A stretch of 64,000 nt of DNA from an uncultured Alphaproteobacteria bacterium (GTDB lineage: Bacteria; Pseudomonadota; Alphaproteobacteria; Micavibrionales; Micavibrionaceae), in the NCBI GenBank assembly GCA_946481075.1, contig CAMLMC010000001.1, positions 930,001 to 994,000 of the forward strand. Direction: 5' to 3'. The translations under genes were made by a program, and so were the position numbers. Below are positions 19,186 to 28,426 of this stretch, piece by piece. Under the pieces are notes generated by a model. That model was not told where the DNA came from, ran no database searches, and saw only the letters and a program-made list of their open reading frames with translations. How positions within the stretch are numbered: the first letter of the stretch is position 1; each line of letters begins with the position of its first letter.

Positions 19186-20832
19186 ATGGCAAGGATGACC
19201 CAAAAAGGATATGGCTTATGGAACACGGTCACAGGACTGGGTGGAAAAGTCGTAAACTTTTTTGATAGCACCAAAAGTGCTTTAGAATCTGGTTCTGGGG
19301 CCGCTTCTAAAAATGCCTCCAATGCTTCCGACCAAATTATTAGCCACATCAAAGCATCAGGCGGCCAAGTTGATGATACACTTGCGACCGCGATCAGAAA
19401 TCAAACTAACCAAGCTGCAAATGGAACACTGGCTGTAGTAAAAGAAGGAATTGGCGGTGGAGCACCTAAGAAATTAGGTATTTGGGCTGCTGGTATAACC
19501 GCTGTAGGTACGGCTCTAGCTTCTACAGGTATCGGCCACTCTATTTGGTCCTCTGTTCTGACGATGAACGAGACATCGGAAGCGGAAGCTGGTCAAAACA
19601 AACTTCTCTACGGAATCTACGGTCTTATTCAGAAATTGCTCGAAGATTTTGGCGGCGATAAATATTTGCCAGGCCTTAATAACTTCTTGAAAGATAAACT
19701 CAATAAGCACAAAACTGCCAATAGTCCTGTAGGAAATGCTCTTAACGGCGTTGAAGAATTCGTTCCTGACCAATTGGATGGCGGCAATGCTGGCGTTGCC
19801 ACTATGGAATCTGGCCTCGCGTTGGGCCTTGCGGGATTGGCAGGTACTGCTGCCGTTAAAGGTGGCATCAATGCATTCAAAGGCAAAGGCGGCCCAAATG
19901 GTGGTCCTACAAATGGCGGTGGCAACAACACGCCCCCTCCAGGTGATGGCCCGGACGGCAAAATGACCGTTGCTAAGGGTGAAGCCTCTGCCGCAATCGA
20001 GACTGTCGTTGATAACGCTGACGATACTATAAAGGGCGGTTCTGGTAGATCCAAACTTGTTAGGGGCTTGGCTTGGGCTGGTCTTGGAACAGCATCATTC
20101 TTCGGTATCTCTGCCTTGAGCACTACACCTGCGGAAGCCTCGACTGGCGACGGCGTAACTCCTACACCTGAAGGCCTTGATGGCGCAGAAAAAACAGTTA
20201 TGGATGCCATGAGCGCTGGCCAAGTTGTAACCATGGGCATGGGCGTTAAAACAGTGGCAACTGAAGGCCTTGGCCTTGTTGACGATGCTATGAAGATCGG
20301 CGCTAAAAAAATCCCATTCGTGGGTGGTGCGATCACTCTCGCCTTCTCTGGTGCCGCCGCTTTCGGTTATGCGATGAACGGTGAATGGGGCCGTGCAGGT
20401 ACAGAACTCGCAACTGGGACAGTTGAAGCCGCTATCAATACAACCGGCCTTGGCCTGCTGGGCGCTAGCGACCTTGCCCGTGAAGGTATCCGTAGCACAG
20501 TGGAAGCAACAATGGGCGAGCAATGGACACCTGATAAATCCGGTATCCGCACCATATTTGAATATGCGACACATAGCGGTGACTTTGCGGCACCTGCGGC
20601 AACAACACCCGCTCCGACACAAACAGCTTCTGTTGAGCCAACAACGCCAAGAGAAGTATTCCAAACAGCAGCGGCAGATCAAACGATCTTCCCAAGCATG
20701 GAAGCCGCGATGGGTGGCGAAGCACCGGGACCAATGGCTCACTTCAACCCGAACAAGGGGACAAGCCAGATGCCAAAAGCGAACAACCGCAACCGCCCCT
20801 CAGGTTATATTCCTGAAGCAGTTCCAGCATAA
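19186..20832 (+). CDS. large orphan protein with hydrophobic glycine/alanine segments (candidate secreted or membrane-active protein)
   Basis: 548 residues with a strong GAGGAGAAGAAG ribosome-binding site. I do not recognise a family. Four hydrophobic Gly/Ala-rich segments are visible (about 90-118, 205-225, 283-305, 375-395). A Gly/Pro/Asn linker lies at about 230-262 and a Thr/Pro/Ala-rich tail after 470. The segment IPFVGGAITLAF followed by GEWGRAGTELATG resembles helical segments found before toxin domains in polymorphic toxins, but no toxin domain is seen. No Sec signal is present. Base composition and codons (GCT, AAA, GTT) are AT-richer than the neighbours, which suggests transfer. It has its own promoter and terminator and is followed by a second orphan of similar style. 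Confidence 0.65.
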   Translation: MARMTQKGYGLWNTVTGLGGKVVNFFDSTKSALESGSGAASKNASNASDQIISHIKASGGQVDDTLATAIRNQTNQAANGTLAVVKEGIGGGAPKKLGIWAAGITAVGTALASTGIGHSIWSSVLTMNETSEAEAGQNKLLYGIYGLIQKLLEDFGGDKYLPGLNNFLKDKLNKHKTANSPVGNALNGVEEFVPDQLDGGNAGVATMESGLALGLAGLAGTAAVKGGINAFKGKGGPNGGPTNGGGNNTPPPGDGPDGKMTVAKGEASAAIETVVDNADDTIKGGSGRSKLVRGLAWAGLGTASFFGISALSTTPAEASTGDGVTPTPEGLDGAEKTVMDAMSAGQVVTMGMGVKTVATEGLGLVDDAMKIGAKKIPFVGGAITLAFSGAAAFGYAMNGEWGRAGTELATGTVEAAINTTGLGLLGASDLAREGIRSTVEATMGEQWTPDKSGIRTIFEYATHSGDFAAPAATTPAPTQTASVEPTTPREVFQTAAADQTIFPSMEAAMGGEAPGPMAHFNPNKGTSQMPKANNRNRPSGYIPEAVPA

Positions 20833-20840
20833 CGAACAAT

Positions 20841-20870
20841 AAAGGCCGCCCTCCAGCGGCCTTTAATTTT
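20841..20870 (+). terminator. rho-independent terminator
   Basis: AAAGGCCGC, loop CCTCCA, GCGGCCTTT, then AATTTT, starting 9 bp after the stop of the 19186 gene. Confidence 0.85.
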
Positions 20871-20955
20871 GAAGAATCGGCGAAAACGGCAAAATCCGTT
20901 AAACATATATAAACTATTGGAATATATTATGTTTTTACGCCTCCCCTTTGTAAAT

Positions 20956-20985
20956 TTGCATTCGGTTTATCCGATTTCGTACAAT
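20956..20985 (+). promoter_or_regulatory. sigma70-like promoter for the 21018 gene
   Basis: TTGCAT and TACAAT are separated by 18 bp; predicted start about 25 nt before the ribosome-binding site. Confidence 0.55.
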
Positions 20986-21017
20986 AGGGGCATAAGGTTA
21001 GATAAAGGGAATTGAAC

Positions 21018-22139
21018 ATGGTTGGCGTTCCAGTAAATCCGGTTACAGGTCAAACAGCAGGGCAAGAGGCTCCGGCCCCTTCCGCCCATATGTCAGACGC
21101 AGCCAAATTGAATTTCTTGGCCAAGCTTACTGATACACCAATCGTTTTTGGTCTTCCAATGGCCGCAGGCGAAGACTTTAATAGAATTAAAGATCTTTCC
21201 GGCGATGCTCAGATGCAAGCCCTTCGTGAATTGATTGGCACGAAAGAACCGGGCCAGTTGCTTGACGCTTTTGAAGCCGCCAACCCTGCTGCCAAACCAA
21301 TTCTTGATGTCGCCCGTTCCGATCCGAATTTTGCGGCAGCACTGAAAGACGCTGTTGTTAAAGACCCGACATTCCTGAAAGTCATGAATGAAAAGCTTGG
21401 CGCGCCGGGCTCGCCGATCGATATGAATGCGGCAGCGGCAGGTCTTCAAGATGCCCAAACCCGCGCGAACTTCACAGAGGTTTTAAAGCAGGTTGCAGAG
21501 AACCCAAACCTGACAGGTGAGCAAGCGTTCGAAGTTGTTGAAGCAGGTGTTGCGGCTTCACAAAATCCTTCGGATGCGAACACACGTAACCGCTATCATC
21601 AAGCTATGAGAACATTTGGTTTACGGGACAACCGCATCGAAGCCGCAGGCATCTTTGCTGAACTGGAAACAGATCCATGGGGTACTTTCCTGAAAATTTT
21701 ACAAGACCCGCAAGCCTTCGCTGATGCGATGAAAGCCCTAACCGGTTTCCAAGATGGCGGCATGGTTGCAGGCCTTTTCAATGGTCTTGCTGGTTTGACC
21801 GCAATGTGGACACAAGATCCTTATGTTCAGGCCTTTGCAGAACATTACGTCCCAAAAGTTCAAGATTCGGTTGGACAGGACCTTCAGGTTTTCAATGGGA
21901 CTCCTGCGCCACAGCGGATTGAAACCGCGAATGATGAAGCCCGGCAATTTGCAAACGGCACACCGGTAGGCCCAATGGCTTCCCTCCCCGTGACCGTTGG
22001 CGGCCCATCGTTCTTGACAGGCAGCGTTTATCAAACAGCGGCACTTGGTGCTGTACCTGCAGAAAGAACTCAGGAAGTTGGCAACGAAATGCATCGCAAC
22101 CTAGCCAATAATAACCCGAGCCTTTCAATGACAGGCTGA
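21018..22139 (+). CDS. soluble orphan protein paired with the 19186 gene
   Basis: 373 residues from the ATG at 21018 (AAAGGGA site 7 nt upstream; an in-frame TTG at 21012 is less likely). No family is recognised. The protein is mostly helical and acidic, without a signal peptide or membrane segments. It starts with a Pro/Thr/Gly-rich N-terminus, then has an alanine-rich helical body (about 25-290). The last 70 residues are low-complexity, rich in Pro, Asn and Thr, like the tail of the preceding protein. It has its own promoter and terminator. Shared style and AT-richer codon use suggest that the two genes arrived together. Confidence 0.65.
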   Translation: MVGVPVNPVTGQTAGQEAPAPSAHMSDAAKLNFLAKLTDTPIVFGLPMAAGEDFNRIKDLSGDAQMQALRELIGTKEPGQLLDAFEAANPAAKPILDVARSDPNFAAALKDAVVKDPTFLKVMNEKLGAPGSPIDMNAAAAGLQDAQTRANFTEVLKQVAENPNLTGEQAFEVVEAGVAASQNPSDANTRNRYHQAMRTFGLRDNRIEAAGIFAELETDPWGTFLKILQDPQAFADAMKALTGFQDGGMVAGLFNGLAGLTAMWTQDPYVQAFAEHYVPKVQDSVGQDLQVFNGTPAPQRIETANDEARQFANGTPVGPMASLPVTVGGPSFLTGSVYQTAALGAVPAERTQEVGNEMHRNLANNNPSLSMTG

Positions 22140-22155
22140 TAAAACAAGAAAATCC

Positions 22156-22183
22156 AAAAACCGCCCTTTCGGGCGGTTTTTTA
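22156..22183 (+). terminator. rho-independent terminator
   Basis: AAAAACCGCCC, loop TTTC, GGGCGGTTTTTT. The next 190 bp to the convergent gene at 22376 hold nothing recognised. Confidence 0.88.
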
Positions 22184-22375
22184 TTCTTATCCAACGATCA
22201 GGATTTGGCTATGGACTAGGCGCATATCACGCTTTTTGACGAACAGCGTTTGTGCTGCGGGCATTACCAAATTGGCCAAACGGATTTTTTACGGCGCAAG
22301 GCATGAGGCGCGAAATGTATTGCTATACATGAGCAACGAATAACGCAGCGCCGGAGAAAATCAGGCAGGCCAAAA

Positions 22376-22933
22376 TCAACCGCACCAAACGCGAGTGACG
22401 ATTCCGGCATCATCCTGTTCCACATTGATGCGGTCCGGATTGTGGTCCATAGTCATGGCATCGCCCGCCTTCATCACGCGGTAGACCTTGCCGGTTTCGG
22501 TAAGGGCCGCTTCATCCACCGGCTGCCCCACCCATGCGCTGTAATCGCCGCATGTGGCATCATCCACCGCGTCGGTGGCGGCTTCTTCATTGAAAGTCTC
22601 GGGGTTTGGCGCGGCGGGCGTTTCATCGGCGCTCATCCCTTCCGTCGGGCCGGCATTGCCCATTGTGTCGTTTTCCGTGGCCGTTCTTTGTTCATCGGGA
22701 ATGCCGCCGCCGCCGCCACCCATGGTTTCCGGGTTGGTCGTCGGTGTGTATTCCTGCGTTTCTGTCATGGCAGGGGCGGTTGTCGTGGTTGTATCGGCCT
22801 CGCCTGTGGCCGGGGCCACTTCACTCGCCGTTGTTGTTGTGTCGGTGGAGCTTGTCTGCTCGGCGTTGTTGTCGTCGCAAGCGGCAAGGGCGAGCACGGC
22901 CAGCGCCGGCAAAATCAGGGATCTTTTGAACAT
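22376..22933 (-). CDS. lipoprotein with C-terminal I78-type peptidase-inhibitor domain
   Basis: 185 residues. A lipoprotein signal (LPALAVLALAAC, lipidated Cys19) is followed by a Thr/Glu/Pro-rich linker (about 25-120) and a C-terminal domain of about 60 residues. This domain has TCGDYSAWVGQPVDE, YRVMKAGDAMTMDHNPDRIN and VTRVWCG, with a Cys pair framing it. That pattern (VG, R..PG, T.D..P.R.N, CG end) is the I78 peptidase-inhibitor signature. The likely role is to protect the periplasm or outer membrane from serine proteases, which would suit a predatory or protease-secreting bacterium. The family call is from memory of the motif. Confidence 0.78.
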   Translation of the reverse strand: MFKRSLILPALAVLALAACDDNNAEQTSSTDTTTTASEVAPATGEADTTTTTAPAMTETQEYTPTTNPETMGGGGGGIPDEQRTATENDTMGNAGPTEGMSADETPAAPNPETFNEEAATDAVDDATCGDYSAWVGQPVDEAALTETGKVYRVMKAGDAMTMDHNPDRINVEQDDAGIVTRVWCG

Positions 22934-23141
22934 AATGGTTAATCCTTATCTGTCTTGGTCTGTCTATGGTTCGGGGGGTAACTCCGCCCGCCAACGACCC
23001 TACCGCCCTTTCCGTTCCATGGGAAGATGGGGTTTGTTTTGAATACATGGGAACCGCCGCATATTTTTATTGAAATTAAAATGAAGGCAATATAAATAAT
23101 AACGAAAAGCAGATAATTGGCGCCTAAAGGAGCAAGTAAAT

Positions 23142-24461
23142 TTGAATGGTTTATGCGGAAATTGTGGAGCAGTGCATCCGCTGGGCACACCCTGCCGTGT
23201 GACCGGCCTGACCGCGTTTAGGGACATGTTACAAGCAACTGCGCCTAGAACCCCAGATTATTTTTCGACGCCAAAACCCGCACCCAGAAGGCAAGAGCCG
23301 GACAATTGGTCATGGGGAAGTAGCAATAGTAGTGACAGTGACAGCAGTGGCACGAGTTACACACCAAGTGCGCCTTCATCGGGCAGTGGCGGAGGAGACT
23401 CCGATGGGTCCGATATCGGTATAGGATTACTTTTTGTCGGAGGGCTCGCCGGTATAGGGATTGCTTTCTTAATGGCGGCGGGAGAGAACAATACCCAGAA
23501 AAGCGCTCCACCCCGCCCGCAACCAGCGCCCATTACAGATTCACCTCAGGCGCAAGCACACGTACAGCGGTTGCCTACACCTGCGGAAAATCCGTATCAT
23601 CAGGACAAAGTGCCATATTTGAAGAACGATATGATTATTTATGAATCTGACAGAAATGACATTGGCGCCGTTTTAATCGAGCAGGCTGGTTATCTTACAA
23701 TTGCTGAACTCGTAAACGAAGGACCCGCTCATAAAGCTGGTTTAAAGAAAGGTGACATAATTTCTTTTATTAACGGATATATATATGGCGCCGCATTTAA
23801 TAATGAAGAACGCAGAAAACAGCTTTTAATCTATATTACAGGCACGGAATCGAGCGAAGTTCTTTTAGAGATAACGCGTGGATCGGAACGATTTGAAATA
23901 TCCGTCCCTAAAATACGGTATGCGCAGAATTCATCATATCAAATTGCCAATAGCACTTACCCCCTTTTAATATCCGACGATCAGGGAACCAAAAGGCCAC
24001 AAAGTGATAGTTTCGAGACAGTAGCCTCAACGGTCAATATTCCTGTGGAAGTAAATTCACAGCCTATAGCCTCCATTGCGGTAGAGCCGGACAACCCAAG
24101 TAAAAAAACCAAAACAAAAAAACCAACCCCCGCTTTCTCGGAGGCGGTGTCAGTTGCCAATATAGCCCCCGCCGAGCCCATCGTCCCGACAGTCCGCCCC
24201 GTTTCCGGTCAGCGTGATTTTTACATTGTGTCCGGCAACGGCCTGAATTTACGGGAAAGCGCCTCGACACAGTCTGCATCCCTTGGAGTACTGGATGGCG
24301 GATCGTGCGTGCAGTTCAAGGCGAATATTCCCCAGTCCGACTTTGTCAAAGTGGATATTATAACCGCCGACCGCGTTGAAATGTCCGGCTTTGTGCATGA
24401 AGATCACATCAGGCGCGCGAATACGGCACAGAATCAGGGCTGCGTCGCGGTTTTCCAGTAG
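23142..24461 (+). CDS. membrane protein with N-terminal Cys/His cluster, PDZ domain and C-terminal SH3-like domain
   Basis: 439 residues starting at a TTG with TAAAGGAG 9 nt upstream; the nearby ATG at 23146 is in another frame that ends quickly. The N-terminus has [14 protein letters not shown], a CX2CX3HX5C cluster like a zinc knuckle. A Ser/Gly/Asp-rich stretch follows, then one membrane segment (about 90-110), a PDZ domain (about 165-260, core [19 protein letters not shown]), a Pro/Lys linker and an SH3b-like domain (about 360-430) with [12 protein letters not shown]. It is probably anchored with the PDZ and SH3b domains in the periplasm. The combination is unusual and no protease domain is present. 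Confidence 0.75.
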   Translation: MNGLCGNCGAVHPLGTPCRVTGLTAFRDMLQATAPRTPDYFSTPKPAPRRQEPDNWSWGSSNSSDSDSSGTSYTPSAPSSGSGGGDSDGSDIGIGLLFVGGLAGIGIAFLMAAGENNTQKSAPPRPQPAPITDSPQAQAHVQRLPTPAENPYHQDKVPYLKNDMIIYESDRNDIGAVLIEQAGYLTIAELVNEGPAHKAGLKKGDIISFINGYIYGAAFNNEERRKQLLIYITGTESSEVLLEITRGSERFEISVPKIRYAQNSSYQIANSTYPLLISDDQGTKRPQSDSFETVASTVNIPVEVNSQPIASIAVEPDNPSKKTKTKKPTPAFSEAVSVANIAPAEPIVPTVRPVSGQRDFYIVSGNGLNLRESASTQSASLGVLDGGSCVQFKANIPQSDFVKVDIITADRVEMSGFVHEDHIRRANTAQNQGCVAVFQ

Positions 24462-24528
24462 AAATAAGGCCAGATATCCCCCATTCCCCCCTTGCCCTTT
24501 TCCAAGGTTTTGCCTACATTCCGGCCCC

Positions 24529-26349
24529 ATGAGCACCATAAAAACCAAACCATTGGAGCATATCCGCAACTTCGCGATTATCGCCCACATCGACCACGGG
24601 AAATCCACGCTGGCCGACCGCCTCATTCAAACCTGCGGCGGGCTGGAAGAGCGCGAGATGACGGAGCAGGTGCTCGACAACATGGATATCGAGAAAGAGC
24701 GCGGCATTACGATCAAGGCGCAAACGGTCCGCCTTGCCTATAAGGCGAAGGACGGCATCGAATACCAATTGAACCTGATGGACACGCCGGGCCATGTCGA
24801 CTTCGCCTATGAGGTCTCCCGCTCCCTCGCCTCCTGCGAAGGCTCCATCCTCGTCGTCGACGCCAGCCAAGGGGTGGAGGCGCAAACGCTCGCCAACGTG
24901 TATCAGGCGCTCGACAACAACCACGAAATCATTCCGACGATCAACAAGATCGACCTGCCGGCGGCGGACCCGGAGAATGCGAAACGCCAGATCGAAGATG
25001 TGATCGGCCTTGATGCATCGGATGCGGTCCTCGTCTCCGGCAAATCCGGCATCGGTATTCCCGATCTTCTGGAAGCCATCGTCACGCGCCTGCCCGCGCC
25101 CAAGGGCAACCCCGATGCGCCGACCAAGGCGCTTCTGGTCGATAGTTGGTATGACGCTTACCTTGGCGTGGTCATCCTCGTCCGCGTCATCGACGGCTAT
25201 TTGAAAAAAGGCCAGAAGATTAGGTTTATGAGCAACGGCCGCGTGCGTGAGATTGACCGCGTTGGTATGTTCACGCCGAAGAAGGTGGTGCTCGACGCCA
25301 TCGGCCCCGGCGAGATGGGCTTTATCACGGCGGCGATCAAGGATATTTCCGACACGATGGTCGGCGACACGATCACCGATGACCGCACACCGGCGGCTGA
25401 AGCGCTCGCGGGGTTCAAACCCTCCGTGCCGATGGTGTTCTGCTCCCTCTTCCCGGCGGATTCTTCCGAGTTTGAAAAACTGAGGGAGAGCATCGGCAAA
25501 CTGAAACTCAACGACGCCTCGCTTCATTATGAACCAGAGAATTCCCAGGCCCTCGGCATGGGTTTCCGCTGCGGCTTTTTGGGCCTTTTGCATATGGAGA
25601 TCATTCAGGAGCGTCTGGAGCGTGAATTTGACCTCGACCTCATCCCCACCGCGCCATCCGTTGTGTACAAGGTCCATTTGACGAACGGCGATGTGATTGA
25701 TCTTTACAACCCCGCCGACATGCCCGAAGTGACGCGCATCGCCAAGATTGAAGAACCCTTTATCCGCGCGACCATCATGACGCCGGATGAATATGTCGGC
25801 AGCCTGCTCCAGCTCTGTCAGGAACGGCGCGGCATTCAACAGGAACTCACCTATGTCGGCTCCCGCGCAATGATCGTGTATAAATTGCCGCTCAACGAAG
25901 TCGTGTTCGATTTCTATGACCGTTTGAAATCCATCTCCCGTGGTTACGCCAGCTTCGATTACGCGCTCGATGAATATGTGGAAGGCGATTTGATCAAGAT
26001 GGATATCCTCGTGAATTCGGAACCGGTCGATGCGCTGTCGATGATGGTGCACAGGTCACAGGCGGAACGCAGAGGCCGCGGCATGTGCGAACGGTTGAAA
26101 GAACTGATCCCGCGGCAGATGTTCAAAATCGCCATTCAGGCCGCAATCGGCGCGAAATTCATCGCGCGTGAAGATATCTCCGCGATGCGCAAAGACGTGA
26201 CGGCCAAATGTTACGGCGGCGACGCGACCCGTAAACGCAAGCTCCTTGAGAAGCAGAAAAAAGGTAAGCTGAAAATGCGCCAGTACGGCAATGTCGAAAT
26301 CCCGCAAAGCGCGTTTATCGCCGCGCTTAAGATGGGGGATGATAAGTGA
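24529..26349 (+). CDS. lepA: elongation factor 4 (LepA), ribosome back-translocase GTPase
   Basis: 606 residues from the ATG at 24529, which gives the canonical N-terminus ([22 protein letters not shown]). A 51-codon upstream extension of the frame has no family match. G motifs [16 protein letters not shown] and NKIDLP are present. The C-terminal LepA-specific region ends in [17 protein letters not shown]. It acts on stalled or mistranslocated ribosomes. It stands alone, followed by repeats. Confidence 0.96.
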   Translation: MSTIKTKPLEHIRNFAIIAHIDHGKSTLADRLIQTCGGLEEREMTEQVLDNMDIEKERGITIKAQTVRLAYKAKDGIEYQLNLMDTPGHVDFAYEVSRSLASCEGSILVVDASQGVEAQTLANVYQALDNNHEIIPTINKIDLPAADPENAKRQIEDVIGLDASDAVLVSGKSGIGIPDLLEAIVTRLPAPKGNPDAPTKALLVDSWYDAYLGVVILVRVIDGYLKKGQKIRFMSNGRVREIDRVGMFTPKKVVLDAIGPGEMGFITAAIKDISDTMVGDTITDDRTPAAEALAGFKPSVPMVFCSLFPADSSEFEKLRESIGKLKLNDASLHYEPENSQALGMGFRCGFLGLLHMEIIQERLEREFDLDLIPTAPSVVYKVHLTNGDVIDLYNPADMPEVTRIAKIEEPFIRATIMTPDEYVGSLLQLCQERRGIQQELTYVGSRAMIVYKLPLNEVVFDFYDRLKSISRGYASFDYALDEYVEGDLIKMDILVNSEPVDALSMMVHRSQAERRGRGMCERLKELIPRQMFKIAIQAAIGAKFIAREDISAMRKDVTAKCYGGDATRKRKLLEKQKKGKLKMRQYGNVEIPQSAFIAALKMGDDK

Positions 26350-26374
26350 CAGTTTGCTTAGGCGCATAGCGCCT

Positions 26375-26545
26375 TAGCCAAACTGTCATCCTGAGTGAGC
26401 ACCGCGAGCCGAAGGATCTCCTTATCATAAGCACAATCCGTCATCCCGTTGGCATGCCCGCATAAGCGGGCATTCGCACAAACGGGATCTATAAAGGCCT
26501 CTAGCCAGACTGTCATCCCCGCGCAGATGGGGATCCGAGTACAAA
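26375..26545. repeat. cluster of three short palindromic repeats
   Basis: It contains a TGTCATCCTGAGTGAGC...GAAGGATCTCC unit (about 26381-26420), a CGTCATCCCGTTGG...AACGGGATCT unit with an inner GCCCGC/GCGGGC stem (about 26440-26492), and a TGTCATCCCCGCGCAG...GGGGATCC unit (about 26510-26538). They resemble units near 18750-18866. No gene is present. Confidence 0.75.
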
Positions 26546-26551
26546 GAACTA

Positions 26552-26578
26552 AAAACCCGGCTTCAAGCCGGGTTTTCT
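26552..26578. terminator. hairpin terminator between lepA and the lipoprotein operon
   Basis: AAAACCCGGCTT, short loop, AAGCCGGGTTTT. The symmetric A/T flanks allow function on both strands. Confidence 0.75.
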
Positions 26579-26591
26579 GTTGGGAAGAAAT

Positions 26592-27014
26592 TTAATCAAC
26601 CTGATGCGCAGTCAAGAACATCGCTTTTTCTAAGGCAGCAAAAAATTGCTGGTATGGTTCCGCATCCAACACAGGTGTGACATTATATGTAGCGTTCGCG
26701 CGGACCAGAGTTTGTTTATTTCCACGAGGACGAACAGTAACAGTCATCCTCAACTGATAACCGTCAAGCTTGGTTCCGCTTACCGTACCCAATTCTTGGT
26801 CAGCCTTATCAATCACAAACCCTAAGTCCTGCAATGTAGCAATAATAGTGCGTAAGGTTTTAGTTTTATTGGTCGTATTAAACGCCCTTGTTTGGATAGA
26901 CCTAGCCTGCACCTGAGATACAGATGTCTCCATAATATGGCTTTTAGAAGACGTTTGGCAGGCCGAAATTGAAACTGCTGTAATCCCCAGCATCATTAGT
27001 TTAAGAAACTTCAT
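26592..27014 (-). CDS. lipoprotein, paralogue of the next gene
   Basis: 140 residues from the ATG at 27014, chosen because AAGGGGA lies 6 nt upstream; the frame opens at 27041. The lipobox is SISAC with Cys19 as the lipid anchor. The body has TRAFNTTNKTKTLRTIIATLQDLGFVIDKADQELGTVSGTK, given here only as a landmark region near residues 42-85, closely similar to the upstream gene. The C-terminal YQQFFAALEKAMFL also has a counterpart there. No family name is known to me. It is third in an operon of three lipoprotein genes. Confidence 0.75.
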   Translation of the reverse strand: MKFLKLMMLGITAVSISACQTSSKSHIMETSVSQVQARSIQTRAFNTTNKTKTLRTIIATLQDLGFVIDKADQELGTVSGTKLDGYQLRMTVTVRPRGNKQTLVRANATYNVTPVLDAEPYQQFFAALEKAMFLTAHQVD

Positions 27015-27024
27015 AATCTTCCCC

Positions 27025-27552
27025 TTAAATTTCATTGGCATTTAGAAATACTGATTTAGAAAGCTTGTTAAAGAAATCTTGATATATTTCTTGGTCCGTA
27101 ACGCTTTCCGTTCGTGATATCTGCCCATGCTCATTCCAGATAACACGTTGAATTGTTATTCGCAGATTAGTCTTTTTAGAAGAAACCGGACGTGTGATTA
27201 AGGACGCTCTAATTTTTTGATTTTTGTCTATTGCCATATGTGCACCAAACATGACCGCCATAAATATTTTGCCGGCAACCTGCCCTGCTTCCACGGCATC
27301 ACGATCCTTTTCACCAAGAATAACGCCGAGCTTAGTTTCAGATTCTTCAATACTAAACCCCAAATCTTGTAGAACCGAAGCTCCAGCTGACAAAAGTTTT
27401 GCTTCATTGGACGTGTCAAAAGATCTTGTTTGCAGCTGCCGCATTGCAAGAGTATCCGGCTTCATTTGCAGAGCACTTTTAGGAATTGTTTGATTACATC
27501 CAGCTAGAAGCAGCGCGGCAATGATAGCAGCACCTAGAAATTTATGTTTCAT
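27025..27552 (-). CDS. lipoprotein, paralogue of the 26592 gene
   Basis: 175 residues from the ATG at 27552 (MKHKFLGAAIIAALLLAGC, lipidated Cys19). The mid-region TRSFDTSNEAKLLSAGASV and LQDLGFSIEESETKLGVI and the C-terminal YQDFFNKLSKSVFLNANEI match the downstream gene in order and spacing. The insert GQVAGKIFMAVMFGAHMAID is a hydrophobic stretch absent from the paralogue. It is the second gene of the operon, 10 bp from both neighbours. Function unknown; an outer-membrane or envelope role is inferred from the lipobox. Confidence 0.78.
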   Translation of the reverse strand: MKHKFLGAAIIAALLLAGCNQTIPKSALQMKPDTLAMRQLQTRSFDTSNEAKLLSAGASVLQDLGFSIEESETKLGVILGEKDRDAVEAGQVAGKIFMAVMFGAHMAIDKNQKIRASLITRPVSSKKTNLRITIQRVIWNEHGQISRTESVTDQEIYQDFFNKLSKSVFLNANEI

Positions 27553-27562
27553 AGTATCCCCC

Positions 27563-27961
27563 TTAGAAACTTGATTTATGATAGGCGACATCACGAACTT
27601 TTTTATTCGCCCCAAATTTAATGATAACAGTCATGGTTGATTGCGATGTGCGGGCGGCACCTGCTGCAACATTGCTAAGACCAAATGTCCAGCCGTTGCT
27701 GCCTGAAACAACACCTTCCGTGTAGAATTTATCGTAAATCCAAACTTCCTGACCATTTTCATCGGTTGAGACGATATTAGGTGAACCTAAAACCTCTGCG
27801 ACCTGTCCGCCAGACATACCTTTATGTATGCTTCGCTGAACTGTACCGACAGTAAGATTATTTTTCTCTGTTTTGCTTACCTGATCGCTATGCCACGCGG
27901 CATTCTGGGCACACCCCGTACAGACTAAAATTGCCAGCAATATAGATAATTTATTTTTCAT
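27563..27961 (-). CDS. BamE/OmlA-like (SmpA fold) lipoprotein
   Basis: 132 residues with lipobox VCTGC (Cys17). The body VQRSIHKGMSGGQVAEVLGSPNIVS followed by EVWIYDKFY is the helix-turn-strand pattern of the SmpA/OmlA family, to which the BAM-complex lipoprotein BamE belongs. An extra glycine/alanine-rich stretch (about 85-105) sits before the last strand. It is the first gene of a three-lipoprotein operon, so it may be a specialised scaffold rather than the housekeeping BamE. Confidence 0.75.
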   Translation of the reverse strand: MKNKLSILLAILVCTGCAQNAAWHSDQVSKTEKNNLTVGTVQRSIHKGMSGGQVAEVLGSPNIVSTDENGQEVWIYDKFYTEGVVSGSNGWTFGLSNVAAGAARTSQSTMTVIIKFGANKKVRDVAYHKSSF

Positions 27962-28091
27962 GATCTCTCGCTTTTATTGTTTAATATTTCACAAATATTT
28001 ATTAGGAGGCGAGATGTAAAGCTAATATGACGAGTATTGAATAGGTATCAATTATATTTGACATTAGTAATATAATTAGCCATAGAAATTA

Positions 28092-28120
28092 TTGACAAAT
28101 TAGGAATAATATCCTATACT
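28092..28120 (+). promoter_or_regulatory. near-consensus promoter with embedded TAGGA-N6-TCCTA operator (site A)
   Basis: TTGACA (28092-28097), a 17-bp spacer and TATACT (28115-28120). The spacer and -10 carry TAGGAATAATATCCTATA (28101-28118), which differs by one base from the site before the S24 repressor gene (62120-62137) and shares its layout with the capsid promoter at 57025-57053. The predicted start coincides with the ATG at 28127, so any first message would be leaderless. Confidence 0.8.
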
Positions 28121-28126
28121 GTCGGT

Positions 28127-28426
28127 ATGGTAAGAACCGCCTGCAAAGCACACAGCGCCGCCAAACGCCCCTTCCCCACACCCACAAAAAAAGCCGGCCC
28201 ACTGGGCCCACTCTCACGCCCCTTGGTCACGCCGTTCCGATTCTGCGTGGCGGTGCAATCACTTGCGCGGGGTTCCCCGAAAAATTTCAAAAACAAACTA
28301 ATGGATTTCGCGGCGAAAAAAATTCCAAAACCCGAAAACGAACTAGACAAACCGGCCCCGCCCTTAACGGGGACGATGGAATTAAAAGCGCCGCCGCCCG
28401 TTGGCGGGCCATGCGAATTCTTATAA
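28127..28426 (+). CDS. doubtful ORF directly behind promoter site A
   Basis: A 99-codon frame whose ATG falls at the predicted transcription start. The peptide is basic and proline-rich, with low-complexity ends and no recognised domain. The opposite strand is also open over this stretch, so GC-rich composition could explain the frame. Alternatively the stretch could be an untranslated leader or a small RNA. I list it because the promoter is strong and the frame is the first behind it; it overlaps the next gene by 16 bp. Confidence 0.25.
   Translation: MVRTACKAHSAAKRPFPTPTKKAGPLGPLSRPLVTPFRFCVAVQSLARGSPKNFKNKLMDFAAKKIPKPENELDKPAPPLTGTMELKAPPPVGGPCEFL

Noticed and set aside
19074..19265. Short frame before the 19186 gene
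   Set aside because: Overlaps the strong ribosome-binding site and start of the real gene in another frame.
24514..26052. 512-codon open frame antisense to lepA
   Set aside because: Shadow of a conserved gene with no start signal.
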